Below are positions 54,696 to 63,951 of a stretch of 64,000 nt of DNA, in pieces. The notes under the pieces were generated by a model. That model was given only the letters and a program-made list of their open reading frames with translations. It was not told the DNA's origin and made no database searches. The translations under genes were made by a program, and so were the position numbers. Source of the stretch: Roseibium salinum (GTDB taxonomy: Bacteria > Pseudomonadota > Alphaproteobacteria > Rhizobiales > Stappiaceae); NCBI RefSeq assembly GCF_026240905.1, contig NZ_JAPEVI010000003.1, forward strand, positions 4,743,930 through 4,807,929, in the 5' to 3' direction. Position 1 is the stretch's first letter. The number at the start of each line of letters is the position of its first letter.

Positions 54696-55784
54696 TCAGG
54701 ACGCGCTGTCAAACGGCGGGAACGATATACCGGGGGCCGTGACCGCCAGGACCTTGAACAGGTCACCCATCTGCCCGGGGGCCGCCAGGCGCTCGACCGC
54801 GTCGCGGATTGTTTCCTGCTCCCGGTGGGATTTGCCGGCGCCAAGAGCCCCCGCGCGCTCCAGAAGACCGGCGCGCAGCAGGAAATCGCCCTGGGTGAGG
54901 GGAGGAAGCACGCGCGCCCCACCCCTGGCGGCGGCGGCTGCAAGCGCCTGGAAATTCACATGGGCGGTCAGATCGGCTTCACCCGGATGCGCCAGCACAT
55001 CATCGAAAGCATGCTTGCGGACGGCCTGCAACGTGTCTCCGGGAGCGGATTGCAGATAGCCGTAGTCGATGAAGAGCGCCGCGCCGCCATGCTCGGCAAG
55101 CCGCGCGCCGATTTCCTCCGCGATGGCATTCGCGGTGGGCTGGGTCTCGAAGATCGCGCCTTCGGGAGCTGCTCTGATCTCTTCGGGAACGGCATCGTCG
55201 GCAAGTCCGGCCGCTCCGGCACCAAAGGCAAGGTCGCCATCGCCGGTCAGTCCGATCTGCCGCTCCCGCCAGCCGTCGGTGGTCTTCACGAACTGGTGGA
55301 CCGGAAGCGCGTCGAAGAATTCGTTGGCGACAAGGATCAGCGGCCCGTCCGGAATGTCCGCGAATCTATCGCGGAACTGCGGCTGCAACGGAGATCGGGA
55401 GAGGGTCTTCTTCTGGATCTGCCTGAGGCGCTGGCTCGTCTCCACGAGGTTGAGGCTGGCCGCCTCAAGGAAGCGCGGGCGCAGCGCGGCCATGCGCAGG
55501 AGGTCGAACATGAGCGTTCCGCGCCCCGGGCCGAGCTCCGCCAGTTGAAACCGGCCGGGAGAGCCGAGCGCCTGGTACGCGGACAGGCAGACGGCGCCGA
55601 CCAGTTCGCCGAACATCTGGCTGACTTCCGGCGCCGTGATGAAATCGCCGCGTTCGCCGAACGGCTCGCGGGTCGCGTAATAGCCCGCTTGCGGATCGCC
55701 GAGGCAGATCGTTATGTACTGAGCCACCGTCAGGGGGCCCTCATTGGCAATCTGCCGCCTGATCCTGTCCTTCAGAACGCTCAC
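54696..55784 (-). CDS. SAM-dependent methyltransferase, MidA/NDUFAF7 family
   Basis: 362 residues from a GTG at 55784. MidA-family marks: GYYATREPFGERGDFITAPEVSQMFGELVG, LAELGPGRGTLMFDLLR (SAM site), LVANEFFDALPVHQFV and FIDYGYLQS. In mitochondria NDUFAF7 methylates an arginine in complex I. The GTG shares 4 bp (GTGA) with the lgt stop, so the genes are coupled. Confidence 0.93.
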   Translation of the reverse strand: MSVLKDRIRRQIANEGPLTVAQYITICLGDPQAGYYATREPFGERGDFITAPEVSQMFGELVGAVCLSAYQALGSPGRFQLAELGPGRGTLMFDLLRMAALRPRFLEAASLNLVETSQRLRQIQKKTLSRSPLQPQFRDRFADIPDGPLILVANEFFDALPVHQFVKTTDGWRERQIGLTGDGDLAFGAGAAGLADDAVPEEIRAAPEGAIFETQPTANAIAEEIGARLAEHGGAALFIDYGYLQSAPGDTLQAVRKHAFDDVLAHPGEADLTAHVNFQALAAAAARGGARVLPPLTQGDFLLRAGLLERAGALGAGKSHREQETIRDAVERLAAPGQMGDLFKVLAVTAPGISFPPFDSAS

Positions 55785-56635
55785 CCGGCCGCCGCTCCGG
55801 ACTTGCGCCTGGCGGCCCAGATCATGGCGGCAATGCCGGCCACGATCATCGGCGTGGACAGCAGGATGCCCATGGTGAGAAATCCGGCGAAATAGCCGAT
55901 TTGGGGATCGGGAACCCGGTAGAACTCGGAGATCGAACGGGCAACGCCATAGCCGAAGGCGAAGGCGCCGGCGAGGAAACCGGGCTTCTCCAGCAGCTTG
56001 AAACGGTGGCTGAGCACGCGCAGCACGAAGAAAAGCACGATGCCTTCCAGCGCCGCCTCGTAGAGCTGGCTGGGATGGCGCGGCTCGGGGCCTCCATTCG
56101 GGAAGACGATCGCCCACGGCACGTCGGTGGGGCGGCCCCAGAGTTCGGAATTGATGAAGTTGGCGATGCGGCCGAAAAACAGCCCGATCGGCGCCGCACA
56201 GCCCGCCAGGTCAAACAGCGTCCAGAGGGAAAGGCCCCGCCGCCAGGCGAACAGGACCATGGCGATCACCGTTCCGGCAAACCCGCCGTGAAAGGACATG
56301 CCGCCCGTCCAGATGGCGAGAGCTTCCCCCGGATTGGCGAGATAATGGGCCGGATTATAGAAGAGCACATAGCCGAGACGGCCGCCGATGATGATGCCGA
56401 GCGTGCCCCAGAGGACGAAGTCGTCGAGATCGGCCGGCGTCGGCCGGCCGACGCTGCCCCAAAGCCGGTCGTTGAGCACGAGCGCGCGCATGTAGCGCCA
56501 GGCCAGAATGATGCCGATGATATAGGCAAGGGCATACCAGCGAAGGGCAAAGGGGCCGAATTCGACGATTTCCGGCTCGATGGCGGGAAAGGGCAGGACG
56601 AGTAGGGACGGCACGGTTTCACCTTGTATTGCCAT
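55781..56635 (-). CDS. lgt: Prolipoprotein diacylglyceryl transferase
   Basis: 284 residues with about seven membrane segments. The Lgt signature is GCAAPIGLFFGRIANFINSELWGRPTDVPWAIVFP, and the conserved start FGPFALRWYALAYIIGIILAWRYM is present. It attaches diacylglycerol to the lipobox Cys of prolipoproteins, such as the one at 52095-52616. First gene of lgt-midA-pgeF. Confidence 0.96.
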   Translation of the reverse strand: MAIQGETVPSLLVLPFPAIEPEIVEFGPFALRWYALAYIIGIILAWRYMRALVLNDRLWGSVGRPTPADLDDFVLWGTLGIIIGGRLGYVLFYNPAHYLANPGEALAIWTGGMSFHGGFAGTVIAMVLFAWRRGLSLWTLFDLAGCAAPIGLFFGRIANFINSELWGRPTDVPWAIVFPNGGPEPRHPSQLYEAALEGIVLFFVLRVLSHRFKLLEKPGFLAGAFAFGYGVARSISEFYRVPDPQIGYFAGFLTMGILLSTPMIVAGIAAMIWAARRKSGAAAG

Positions 56636-56816
56636 GCGGAGCCGCGGGGCGGATTACGGCGCAACGCTTGCGCCATCTGGGGCCATCCGTCAAGCCGGGG
56701 AGCCTGGCCGGGAGGGCCGCAGACCGGGCCGGGTGCGGCCGAATTGGTTCTTGAACTTGGTGGCAATCCCACATACGTGTCAGTCATCCGATTTGTTCCT
56801 GCTCAAGGAGGGTCCG

Positions 56817-57083
56817 ATGACCCAAGGCCCCAACCGCATTCTCGATGATTTCGCCAAGCTGATGACAGACGCCGCCGGTGTCGCCCAGGGGGCGCGCCGC
56901 GAGGTGGAAACCGCATTCAGGGCTCAGGCCGAGCGGTTCCTGTCCGATATGGATGTCGTGTCCCGCGAGGAACATGAAGCGGTCAAGGAGATGGCCGTGC
57001 GGGCGCTCGACAGGGTCGAGGAACTCGAATCGCGGATCGCCGCACTGGAAAAATCCGGTTCCGGCGGCGCGGCCGATGCCTGA
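56817..57083 (+). CDS. Accessory factor UbiK family protein
   Basis: 88 residues. Begins MTQGPNRILDDFAKLMTDAAGVAQGARREVETAFRAQAERFLSDMDVVSREE, the BMFP/UbiK pattern, with a C-terminal coiled coil (VRALDRVEELESRIAALE). UbiK assists the ubiquinone-synthesis complex. The start at 56817 has AAGGAGG before it; longer frames upstream are not real. Divergent from lgt. Confidence 0.9.
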   Translation: MTQGPNRILDDFAKLMTDAAGVAQGARREVETAFRAQAERFLSDMDVVSREEHEAVKEMAVRALDRVEELESRIAALEKSGSGGAADA

Positions 57084-57432
57084 CGCGATGCGTTGACGCG
57101 GATTTGAGTGATTTCTGTTAATTGTTCGTTACAGATATACGACGGACGTACTTGGCGGAAATGCGTTGTTTTTGGGCAGTGTGGTGAAAAATACCGCTGG
57201 GTCGTCCACAAGTTTCGGCTTTTTCGGCTCAATTGGTATGTATCCATTAAATCATTCCTGCCCCTATACTGATTGATAACAGGGATTCGTCGGAGCAAGA
57301 CGGAACCGGTTCGCTCCTGAATAGGTCGCCAATGGACCTGTTTTGCTCCTCCGGCTTGGGACCATATCCCGGCGGCCCGCCCCGGTTATCCTGATCGGGT
57401 ACTCGGCCCCGGCTCGAAAGGGAGTAGGCATC
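57084..57432. other. Intergenic region, 350 bp
   Basis: An A/T-rich left half contains TATACT at 57265-57270, a possible -10 box of the ybjN-proC operon, but I found no good -35. No RNA gene or repeat seen. Confidence 0.35.
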
Positions 57433-57933
57433 ATGAGCCTTATCGAGATCGAATTCGAGCGACCTGGAAATCCCGTAGACACAATCGAGACTGTCGCCGC
57501 CCTGAACGACTGGACATTCGAACGGTCGGACGAGGACGAGATCACCATCTCCCTGGGCGGAAGCTGGTGCGACTATCACGTGTCCTTCTCCTGGATGGAG
57601 GATGTCGAGGCGCTGCATCTGGCCTGTGCCTTCGACCTCAAGGTGACCGAGCTCCGCAAAACCGAAATCGTCCGCTTGCTGGCCCTGATCAACGAGCAAT
57701 TGTGGATGGGACACTTCGATCTGTGGAACAGAGAGAATGTCGTCATGTTCCGTCAGTCCCTGCTTCTGGCCGGGGGCGCGGAAGCGTCGTCGGCGCAGAT
57801 CGAAGCCATGCTGACAAATGCCCTTGAGAACTGCGAGCGCTTCTATCAGGCCTTCCAGTTCGTCGTATGGGCCGGTCACTCGGCTTCCGAGGCGATGAAT
57901 ACGGCCCTGTTTGAAACAGCAGGAGAAGCATGA
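57433..57933 (+). CDS. YbjN domain-containing protein
   Basis: 166 residues. The YbjN-like fold is visible in the block NPVDTIETVAALNDWTFERSDEDEITISLGGSWCDYHVSFSWMEDVEALHLACAF and in QLWMGHFDLWNRENVVMFRQSLLL. YbjN proteins are small type III secretion chaperone-like fold proteins of unclear role. The ATG of proC overlaps the stop by 4 bp (57930-57933), so the two are translationally linked. Confidence 0.88.
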   Translation: MSLIEIEFERPGNPVDTIETVAALNDWTFERSDEDEITISLGGSWCDYHVSFSWMEDVEALHLACAFDLKVTELRKTEIVRLLALINEQLWMGHFDLWNRENVVMFRQSLLLAGGAEASSAQIEAMLTNALENCERFYQAFQFVVWAGHSASEAMNTALFETAGEA

Positions 57934-58748
57934 GTTTTTCAAGGGAACGGCCCTTCCTTCTTGTCGGAGCCGGCAAGATGGGCGGGGCGATGCTGTCGGG
58001 CTGGATGGCGGAGGGGATCGACCCGGCCGCCATCATCGTCAGTGATCCGCGTCTTTCCGACGAGATGGACGCCCTGTTGAAACGGCATGGCATCCGCCAC
58101 GTGACTTCGGTCCCGGAAGACATGGCCGCAGGCGTGGTGCTGGTTGCCGTCAAGCCGCAATTGATGGATCAGGTCCTGCCCGGTCTGAGGCCCGTGGTGG
58201 CACCGGACACGCTGGTCCTGTCGGTTGCCGCCGGTACGCCCGTTTCCAAGTTTGAAGGCGTCTTCGGCGAAGTGCCGATCTGCCGTTGCATGCCGAACAC
58301 CCCGGCCATGGTCAAACGCGGTATCACCGCGATCTATCCGACCGAAAAGGTCACCGAAGCCCAGAAGGCGGATGTGACGAAACTGCTGTCGGCCGTCGGC
58401 AAAGTGGTCTGGCTGGACAGTGAAGATCAGATCGACCTGGTTACCGGCGTCAGCGGTTCCGGTCCGGCCTACGTTTTCTTTCTGGCCGAAGCCCTCTGCG
58501 AGGCTGGAAAGCAGGCGGGACTGCCCGAGGAACTCGCCCTGGAACTGGCGGTCGCCACCGTCTGCGGCGCGGGCGAACTGATGCACCAGTCGGGCGTGCA
58601 TCCCTCCGTCCTGCGGCAGAACGTGACCAGCCCCAACGGCACCACCGCGGCGGCGCTCGATGTGCTGATGAATACCGACGGCATTCAGCCTGTGATGACC
58701 AGGGCCGTTGCCGCGGCCGTCAAACGGGCGCGGGAACTGGCCGGCTGA
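57930..58748 (+). CDS. proC: Pyrroline-5-carboxylate reductase
   Basis: 272 residues. The NAD(P)-binding start is LLVGAGKMGGAMLSGWM (G-x-G-x-M-G), then VAVKPQLMDQVL, RCMPNTPAMVKRGITAIYP and GVSGSGPAYVFFLAEALCEAG. It makes proline from pyrroline-5-carboxylate in the last synthesis step. The substrate-binding C-terminal part includes VTSPNGTTAAAL. It overlaps ybjN by 4 bp. Confidence 0.96.
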   Translation: MSFSRERPFLLVGAGKMGGAMLSGWMAEGIDPAAIIVSDPRLSDEMDALLKRHGIRHVTSVPEDMAAGVVLVAVKPQLMDQVLPGLRPVVAPDTLVLSVAAGTPVSKFEGVFGEVPICRCMPNTPAMVKRGITAIYPTEKVTEAQKADVTKLLSAVGKVVWLDSEDQIDLVTGVSGSGPAYVFFLAEALCEAGKQAGLPEELALELAVATVCGAGELMHQSGVHPSVLRQNVTSPNGTTAAALDVLMNTDGIQPVMTRAVAAAVKRARELAG

Positions 58749-58871
58749 TCCTGCGGTCACGGGGAACTGCGGCAGAGGGTCACCCTTTTCGCCGACCGTC
58801 CGGATGCCTATGTTCTAGACCAGTTGATCGATTCTCAAGTGCTAGAGGAACACCACACCGGAGATCGTTCC

Positions 58872-59570
58872 ATGGTAACCGCAAAAACCCGGCAGAAGAT
58901 CCTTCAGACGTTTCTGGATCTGTTGAGCGCGCATCCTTACGAGGATGTCTCGCTGCCGCTGATCGCCGAAGCGGCAAAGGTCAAGCTTTCCGACATGCGC
59001 AGCGCCTATGCCTCGAAGCTTGCACTCGTGGAAGCTTTTGCCGAAAAGATCGATACCAGCGTCCTGGACGAGCGTGACGAGAGCATGGAGGACCAGCCGC
59101 CGCGGGACCGCCTGTTCGACGTGCTGATGACCCGGATCGATGCGCTTTCGCAGCACAAGGAAGCCGTCCGGTCGCTGCACCGGGCCGCAAGGAACGATCC
59201 GGCGCTTGCCCTCGACTTCAACCGCGTGGAAGTCCGCTCGCAGAAATGGATGCTGATTGCCGCCGGCATCGACGTGTCGGGCGTCAAGGCCGCGGTCGTC
59301 GCGCAATGCCTTGCGGTGTCTTTCGCCCGGGTGGTCGACGTCTGGCTGGACGAGGCTGACGAAGGCATGCCGCGGACCATGGCACGGCTCGACAGGGAAC
59401 TGGACAAGGGCTCCACGCTCATGAAGCGCCTGGGCAGCTTGGAAAGCGTTGCCAGGGGCGTCCGGTCCTTCTTCCGGAAGGCTTCCGAGGGCCGTGGCCG
59501 GCGCGGGCGCCGGGATGGCGATGCCGGGGAGGATGCGGACGTCTCCGGAGAGGCTCCGGCGGGCGCGTAG
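58872..59570 (+). CDS. TetR-family transcriptional regulator
   Basis: 232 residues from the ATG at 58872. The N-terminal HTH is TRQKILQTFLDLLSAHPYEDVSLPLIAEAAKVKLSDMRSAYASKLALVEAF. The C-terminal ligand domain is followed by an Arg/Gly-rich tail (EGRGRRGRRDGD). The ligand is unknown. It stands between proC and csaA on the same strand; the TetR gene probably has its own promoter in the 120 bp upstream. Confidence 0.88.
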   Translation: MVTAKTRQKILQTFLDLLSAHPYEDVSLPLIAEAAKVKLSDMRSAYASKLALVEAFAEKIDTSVLDERDESMEDQPPRDRLFDVLMTRIDALSQHKEAVRSLHRAARNDPALALDFNRVEVRSQKWMLIAAGIDVSGVKAAVVAQCLAVSFARVVDVWLDEADEGMPRTMARLDRELDKGSTLMKRLGSLESVARGVRSFFRKASEGRGRRGRRDGDAGEDADVSGEAPAGA

Positions 59571-59642
59571 GCGCCTCCAAGGGGTTGCGGAAACGCCTCT
59601 GACCGGCCATGTTCCGCTCGCGTGAAACAGAGGATGGGTTCC

Positions 59643-59984
59643 GTGAGCGAGTTGATTGGTTTTGATGATTTCCTGAAAGTGGATGTGCGCGTCGGCCGTA
59701 TTGTCGAGGCCGAGGAATTTCCCGAAGCGCGCAAGCCCGCCTACAAGATGCGGATCGATTTCGGCCCGGAGATCGGCATCAAGAGAACCTCGGCGCAGAT
59801 TACCAGACATTATACGCCCGGCAGCCTTGTCGGCCGGCTGGTGATGGCGGTCGTGAACTTTCCGCCGCGCCAGATCGGCCCGGTCATGTCGGAAGTGCTG
59901 ACCCTTGGCGTTCCGGATGAAGACGGCGAAGTGGTTCTGTTGACGCCGGACAAGGACGTGCCGATCGGCGGCCGGCTGTACTGA
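59643..59984 (+). CDS. tRNA-binding protein CsaA
   Basis: 113 residues from a GTG at 59643. The ATG at 59634 touches a GAGG and is too close; the GTG lies 9 nt after that GAGG and gives the family's normal length. The OB-fold motifs are FDDFLKVDVRVGRIVEAEEFPEARKPAYKMRIDFG, RTSAQITRHYTPGSLVGR, and VVNFPPRQIGPVMSEVLTLG. CsaA binds tRNA and acts as a secretion-related chaperone in some bacteria. Confidence 0.92.
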   Translation: MSELIGFDDFLKVDVRVGRIVEAEEFPEARKPAYKMRIDFGPEIGIKRTSAQITRHYTPGSLVGRLVMAVVNFPPRQIGPVMSEVLTLGVPDEDGEVVLLTPDKDVPIGGRLY

Positions 59985-60017
59985 ATTCCAGCGGCACCAG
60001 TGTGACCACCGCCGGCC

Positions 60018-61433
60018 TCACGCGGGGATCCTCACCCGGGCCCTGAGGCCACCCAGCGGGCTGTCTTCCAGATAAAGATCGCCGCCATGGCCGCGGGCGA
60101 TGTCGCGTGCAATGGCAAGGCCCAGGCCGCTGCCGGTTTCGTCCTGGTTGCGGGCAAGGTCCAGGCGGTGAAAGGCCCGGAAGGCGACCTCGCGCTGGTC
60201 GTCGGGGATGCCGGGCCCGTTGTCATCGACCGTGATGATCAGCCAGCCGCCCTCGATCCGGCCCGCGACTTCGACCTGGTCGCCGTATTTGCAGCCATTG
60301 GTGACGAGGTTGGCCAGGCAGCGCTTCAGGGAAATGCGCCTGACTTCGACTTCCGACGGGCCGTCGAAGCGGGCCTTTACCGAATGGCCGGAAATCTCAG
60401 CCTCTTCCTCCAGCTCCTCGAACATGAGGGCAAGGTCCGTCGTCCGGATGTCTTCATCGCCATCACCGCTGGCAAAGGCGAGGTAGTCCTCCAGCATATG
60501 GCTCATTTCGTCCAGGTCCTTGCGCATGGCTTCACGCTCGGGCGTTTCGCCCACAAAGGCGAGCTGCAACCTGAGGCGGGTCAGGATGGTCCTCAGATCG
60601 TGGCTGACGCCGGCCAGCATCGTGGTCCGCTGTTCGATCTGCCGCTCGATGCGGCGACGCATGTCGATGAACGCCAGGCTGGCGCGGCGGACTTCGCTGG
60701 CGCCGCTGGCGCGGAAGTTCTCGACCGGACGGCCCTTGCCGAATGCGTCCGCGGCTTCGGACAGCCGGATGATCGGGCGGATCTGATTGCGCAGGAAGAG
60801 CAGGGCGATCAGTACGAGGACCAGGGATGTCGAAAACATCCAGACCAGGAATATATGCGAGTTCGAGGCATAGGTCTGGCTGCGCCGGGTGATGATCCTG
60901 AGGATGGCGTCGTCCAACTGGATGCGGATTTCAACGAAACGGGACCTGCCGACCGTGTCGATCCAGAACGGTTTGCCGATCTGCTCGCTGATGCCGTAGC
61001 TGAGTTCCCTGTCTATGACGTCGAAGAACGGCTTGGGGGCGGGAGCGGGCAGCGGCTCGAGCGGCATGAGCGTTATGGACATGTCGAGTGCCCGGGAGGC
61101 GAGTTCTTCGACCTTCCGGTAGTTCTCGTCCTGCGGATAGTTTTCCAGCACATAGACAATGGCTTCGATCTGCCGGACTACCGCTTCCGACATCCGCTCC
61201 GTGACGAGCTCATAGTGCCGCTCCATGAACACGAACACCAGAACCGACTGCAGGATCACGATAGGAGCCACGATGATCAGGAAGGTCCGCGTGAACAGGC
61301 CCTTGGGCATGACCCGGTACATGAAGCGGGAAAAGGACCGGTAGGCGTGCGACAGCCACTTCCATGGGCCTGACAGGGAAGCCAGGTGGTCCGCCAGGGG
61401 AATACGCCGGAAAAACGCTTCGAAATTCGCCAT
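60018..61433 (-). CDS. Sensor histidine kinase, EnvZ-like
   Basis: 471 residues from the ATG at 61433 (an upstream TTG at 61442 overlaps the regulator gene). Two membrane helices (about 52-73 and 197-218) flank a periplasmic domain of some 120 residues. A HAMP linker follows. The H-box is VSHDLRTILTRLRLQLAF, with Ile where Pro is usual; N-box CLANLVTNGCKYG; G-boxes DDNGPGIP and GSGLGLAIARDIA are intact. It follows and partners the OmpR-like regulator. Confidence 0.93.
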   Translation of the reverse strand: MANFEAFFRRIPLADHLASLSGPWKWLSHAYRSFSRFMYRVMPKGLFTRTFLIIVAPIVILQSVLVFVFMERHYELVTERMSEAVVRQIEAIVYVLENYPQDENYRKVEELASRALDMSITLMPLEPLPAPAPKPFFDVIDRELSYGISEQIGKPFWIDTVGRSRFVEIRIQLDDAILRIITRRSQTYASNSHIFLVWMFSTSLVLVLIALLFLRNQIRPIIRLSEAADAFGKGRPVENFRASGASEVRRASLAFIDMRRRIERQIEQRTTMLAGVSHDLRTILTRLRLQLAFVGETPEREAMRKDLDEMSHMLEDYLAFASGDGDEDIRTTDLALMFEELEEEAEISGHSVKARFDGPSEVEVRRISLKRCLANLVTNGCKYGDQVEVAGRIEGGWLIITVDDNGPGIPDDQREVAFRAFHRLDLARNQDETGSGLGLAIARDIARGHGGDLYLEDSPLGGLRARVRIPA

Positions 61434-61438
61434 CGGGT

Positions 61439-62137
61439 TCAATCGCAGGCCAGCCGGTAGCCGATGCCCCGAACCGTCTGGAGATAAATCGGATTGCCCG
61501 GGTCTGTCTCGATTTTCCGGCGCAGGCGGTTGATCTGGACGTCCACCGTGCGTTCGCCCAGGCCGCTGGCATCACCGACGATCTTGTGGCGGGGCACCGT
61601 CGCGCCGGGCTGCTCGGCAAAGATCGACAGGATCTGCTTCTCCCGGTCCGTCAGGCGCACCATGTGGTCTCCGTTCTTGAGCTCGCCCCGGCTGGCATTG
61701 AAGGAGAATGGGCCGAAGCGGATTTCCTCCCGTGCCGTGAGGGGATACTGGTTGCCGCGCCTCAGGATCGCGGCCATGCGCAGCAGGAGTTCGCGCGGTT
61801 CAAACGGTTTGGGCAGATAATCGTCGACGCCGGCCTCAAGTCCGGCGATCCGGTCCGTTGCCTCGGATCTTGCGGTCAGCATGAGGATGGGAACCTGCGA
61901 GCGATCGCGCAAGGATGCGGCGAGTTCCAGCCCGGTCTCGCCGGGCATCATCACGTCCAGCACGATCAGGTCGAATTCCAGTCCCGACAGGCAGTTGCGT
62001 GCTTCGGCGGCGTTGGCCGCTGCGGAAACGCGGTAGCCATTGTCCTTCAGCAGCCTGGTAAGCAGATCCCTGATCCGCTTGTCGTCATCCACCAGGAGGA
62101 TATGATTGGCGTTATCGTCAGGCACGTGAACACTCAT
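61439..62137 (-). CDS. OmpR-family response regulator
   Basis: 232 residues. Receiver: HILLVDDDKRIRDLLTRLL (acidic pair), DLIVLDVMMPGETGLEL (phospho-Asp), MLTARSE and LPKPFEPREL (Lys). The C-terminal winged helix reads EIRFGPFSFNASRGEL, VRLTDREKQILSIFAEQPGATVPRHKIV and RTVDVQINRLRRKIE. It works with the EnvZ-like kinase just downstream. The MarR gene lies 32 bp upstream and may share the transcript. Confidence 0.95.
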   Translation of the reverse strand: MSVHVPDDNANHILLVDDDKRIRDLLTRLLKDNGYRVSAAANAAEARNCLSGLEFDLIVLDVMMPGETGLELAASLRDRSQVPILMLTARSEATDRIAGLEAGVDDYLPKPFEPRELLLRMAAILRRGNQYPLTAREEIRFGPFSFNASRGELKNGDHMVRLTDREKQILSIFAEQPGATVPRHKIVGDASGLGERTVDVQINRLRRKIETDPGNPIYLQTVRGIGYRLACD

Positions 62138-62169
62138 GTCGGCTGTCTTGTCCCGTGATCGGATGCGGA

Positions 62170-62727
62170 TCAGTCCTTCAGGTCGTAAGGGCTGCGGATG
62201 AGATTCAGAACGTCCGGCCGGGCCTCCGGATCGATCATCTGCAACAGGAACCTACGGATAGTTTCCTCGCTGCCATCTGGCAATCCAATTAGGGCGCGTT
62301 CAAGGCGCTTCTGCTGCAGGCGGGTGAGATCGATCGCCAGGGCGTGTCCCGTTTCGGTGGTGTAAAGCAGCCGCTGGCGGCGGTCGTGATGACCTTCCCG
62401 CTGTTCGATGATGCCGGCATCGACCAGTTGCTTCAGGACGCGGCCGAGACTCTGCTTGGTAATCCGCAGGATGCCGAGCAGATCCGTGACCATGATGCCG
62501 GGATTGCGCTCGACGAAATGCAGCACCCTGTGATGAGCGCGGCCGAAATCATATTTGGCCAAGACGTCGTCCGGATCCCCGGTGAAATCGCGATAGGCGA
62601 AGAACAGGAGCTCGATCAGGTCGAAGGGCAGGGCTTCATCCTCACCGCCGCCTGCCGGGTCAGGCCGCGCATGACTGTTTTCCCTTGAGACCGGGGAAAT
62701 TGCGGTTTTGAAATTTACGTCAGCCAT
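62170..62727 (-). CDS. MarR-family transcriptional regulator
   Basis: 185 residues. The winged helix is YDFGRAHHRVLHFVERNPGIMVTDLLGILRITKQSLGRVLKQLVDAGIIEQREGHHDRRQRLLYTTETG. The ligand is unknown. First gene of a three-gene minus-strand run MarR-OmpR-EnvZ that is divergent from ilvE, an order I believe is conserved in Hyphomicrobiales. The gap of 240 bp to ilvE must hold both promoters. Confidence 0.92.
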   Translation of the reverse strand: MADVNFKTAISPVSRENSHARPDPAGGGEDEALPFDLIELLFFAYRDFTGDPDDVLAKYDFGRAHHRVLHFVERNPGIMVTDLLGILRITKQSLGRVLKQLVDAGIIEQREGHHDRRQRLLYTTETGHALAIDLTRLQQKRLERALIGLPDGSEETIRRFLLQMIDPEARPDVLNLIRSPYDLKD

Positions 62728-62968
62728 ATTGACTTAATTCTGGTCGATTGTTACTTCTTGGCGGCCGCGAACGAAATGATCGGTCTTTCAGATGCATTGT
62801 TCCGCATCAGATGATAAACGAATCCGATCAGGATCGCCGCGGTTATCAGGATACCGATAGTTGGCGTGCTGTGCAAAAAATACAGCGGTAAACCGGACGC
62901 AAGTCTTTGGCGTCGTTTGCCTCTGCCACGTAAAACAAAAACGCTGTAAGAGCGGCGGGAGATGAAAG

Positions 62969-63871
62969 ATGGCTGGAACGCCTTTTGATCAGCTCAGTGG
63001 TGACATCTGGTACGATGGCACGTTTGTCCCCTGGGCGGACGCGAAGCTGCATGTGTTGAGCCACGGTCTGCACTACGGCAGCAGCGTGTTCGAAGGCGAG
63101 CGGGCCTATGTCGGCCGGATCTTCAAGTCCGAAGAACACACCGAGCGCCTGCTGGAATCCGGCCGCATGCTGGGTTTCGAAATCCCGTGGACGGCCGAGC
63201 AGATCAACGCAGCCAAGGAAGAAACCCTGGCGCGCATGAACCTGACGGACGCCTATATCCGTCCGGTCGCCTGGCGCGGCAGCGAGATGATGGGCATTTC
63301 CGCGCAGAAGAACACCATCCACCTGGCCATCGCCGCCTGGGAATGGCCGAGCTATTTCAAGCCGGAAGAACGGCTGAAAGGCATTCGCCTCGACATGGCG
63401 GAGTACCGCCGCCCAGACCCGAAAACGGCGCCCTACAAGGCCAAGGCCGCCGGCCTCTACATGATCTGTACCATTTCCAAACACGCAGCGGAGACCAAGG
63501 GCTACACCGACGCCCTGATGCTGGACTGGCGCGGCCGGGTTGCCGAGGCGACCGGTGCCAACGTGTTCTTCGTCAAGGACGGCAAGATCCACACACCGAC
63601 GCCGGACTGCTTCCTGAACGGCATCACGCGCCAGACGGTCATCGGCCTGGCGCGCGGCCGGGGCATCGAAGTCGTTGAGCGGGCGATCCTGCCCGAAGAG
63701 CTTTCGAGTTTCGAGCAGTGCTTCGTCACCGGCACGGCGGCGGAAGTCACGCCCGTCTCCGAAATCGACGGAAATCACTATGAAGTCGGTGAGATCATCA
63801 AGACGCTGATGGAAGACTACGACGCCGCGGTGCGGCCCGGTGCTCCGGCACTGAAGGCGGCCGCAGGCTGA
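62969..63871 (+). CDS. ilvE: Branched-chain amino acid aminotransferase
   Basis: 300 residues of PLP fold type IV. It starts IWYDGTFVPWADAKLHVLSHGLHYGSSVFEGERAY; YRRPDPKTAPYKAKAAGLYM carries the Schiff-base Lys; LDWRGRVAEATGANVFFVKDG and FVTGTAAEVTPVSEID close the PLP site. It transfers the amino group in the last step of Leu, Ile and Val synthesis. Followed by a strong bidirectional terminator. Confidence 0.95.
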   Translation: MAGTPFDQLSGDIWYDGTFVPWADAKLHVLSHGLHYGSSVFEGERAYVGRIFKSEEHTERLLESGRMLGFEIPWTAEQINAAKEETLARMNLTDAYIRPVAWRGSEMMGISAQKNTIHLAIAAWEWPSYFKPEERLKGIRLDMAEYRRPDPKTAPYKAKAAGLYMICTISKHAAETKGYTDALMLDWRGRVAEATGANVFFVKDGKIHTPTPDCFLNGITRQTVIGLARGRGIEVVERAILPEELSSFEQCFVTGTAAEVTPVSEIDGNHYEVGEIIKTLMEDYDAAVRPGAPALKAAAG

Positions 63872-63892
63872 CAAAGCCTCCCAGGCTTAAGG

Positions 63893-63920
63893 AAAAGGCG
63901 GGCTCGGACCCGCCTTTTTC
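63893..63920. terminator. Bidirectional terminator after ilvE
   Basis: AAAAGGCGGG (63893-63902) pairs with CCCGCCTTTT (63909-63918) around CTCGGA; T-runs follow in both directions. It separates ilvE from a possible convergent gene at the right edge. Confidence 0.9.
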
Positions 63921-63951
63921 TATTGACTGAGCTTGCTGATTTGGGTCTTTC

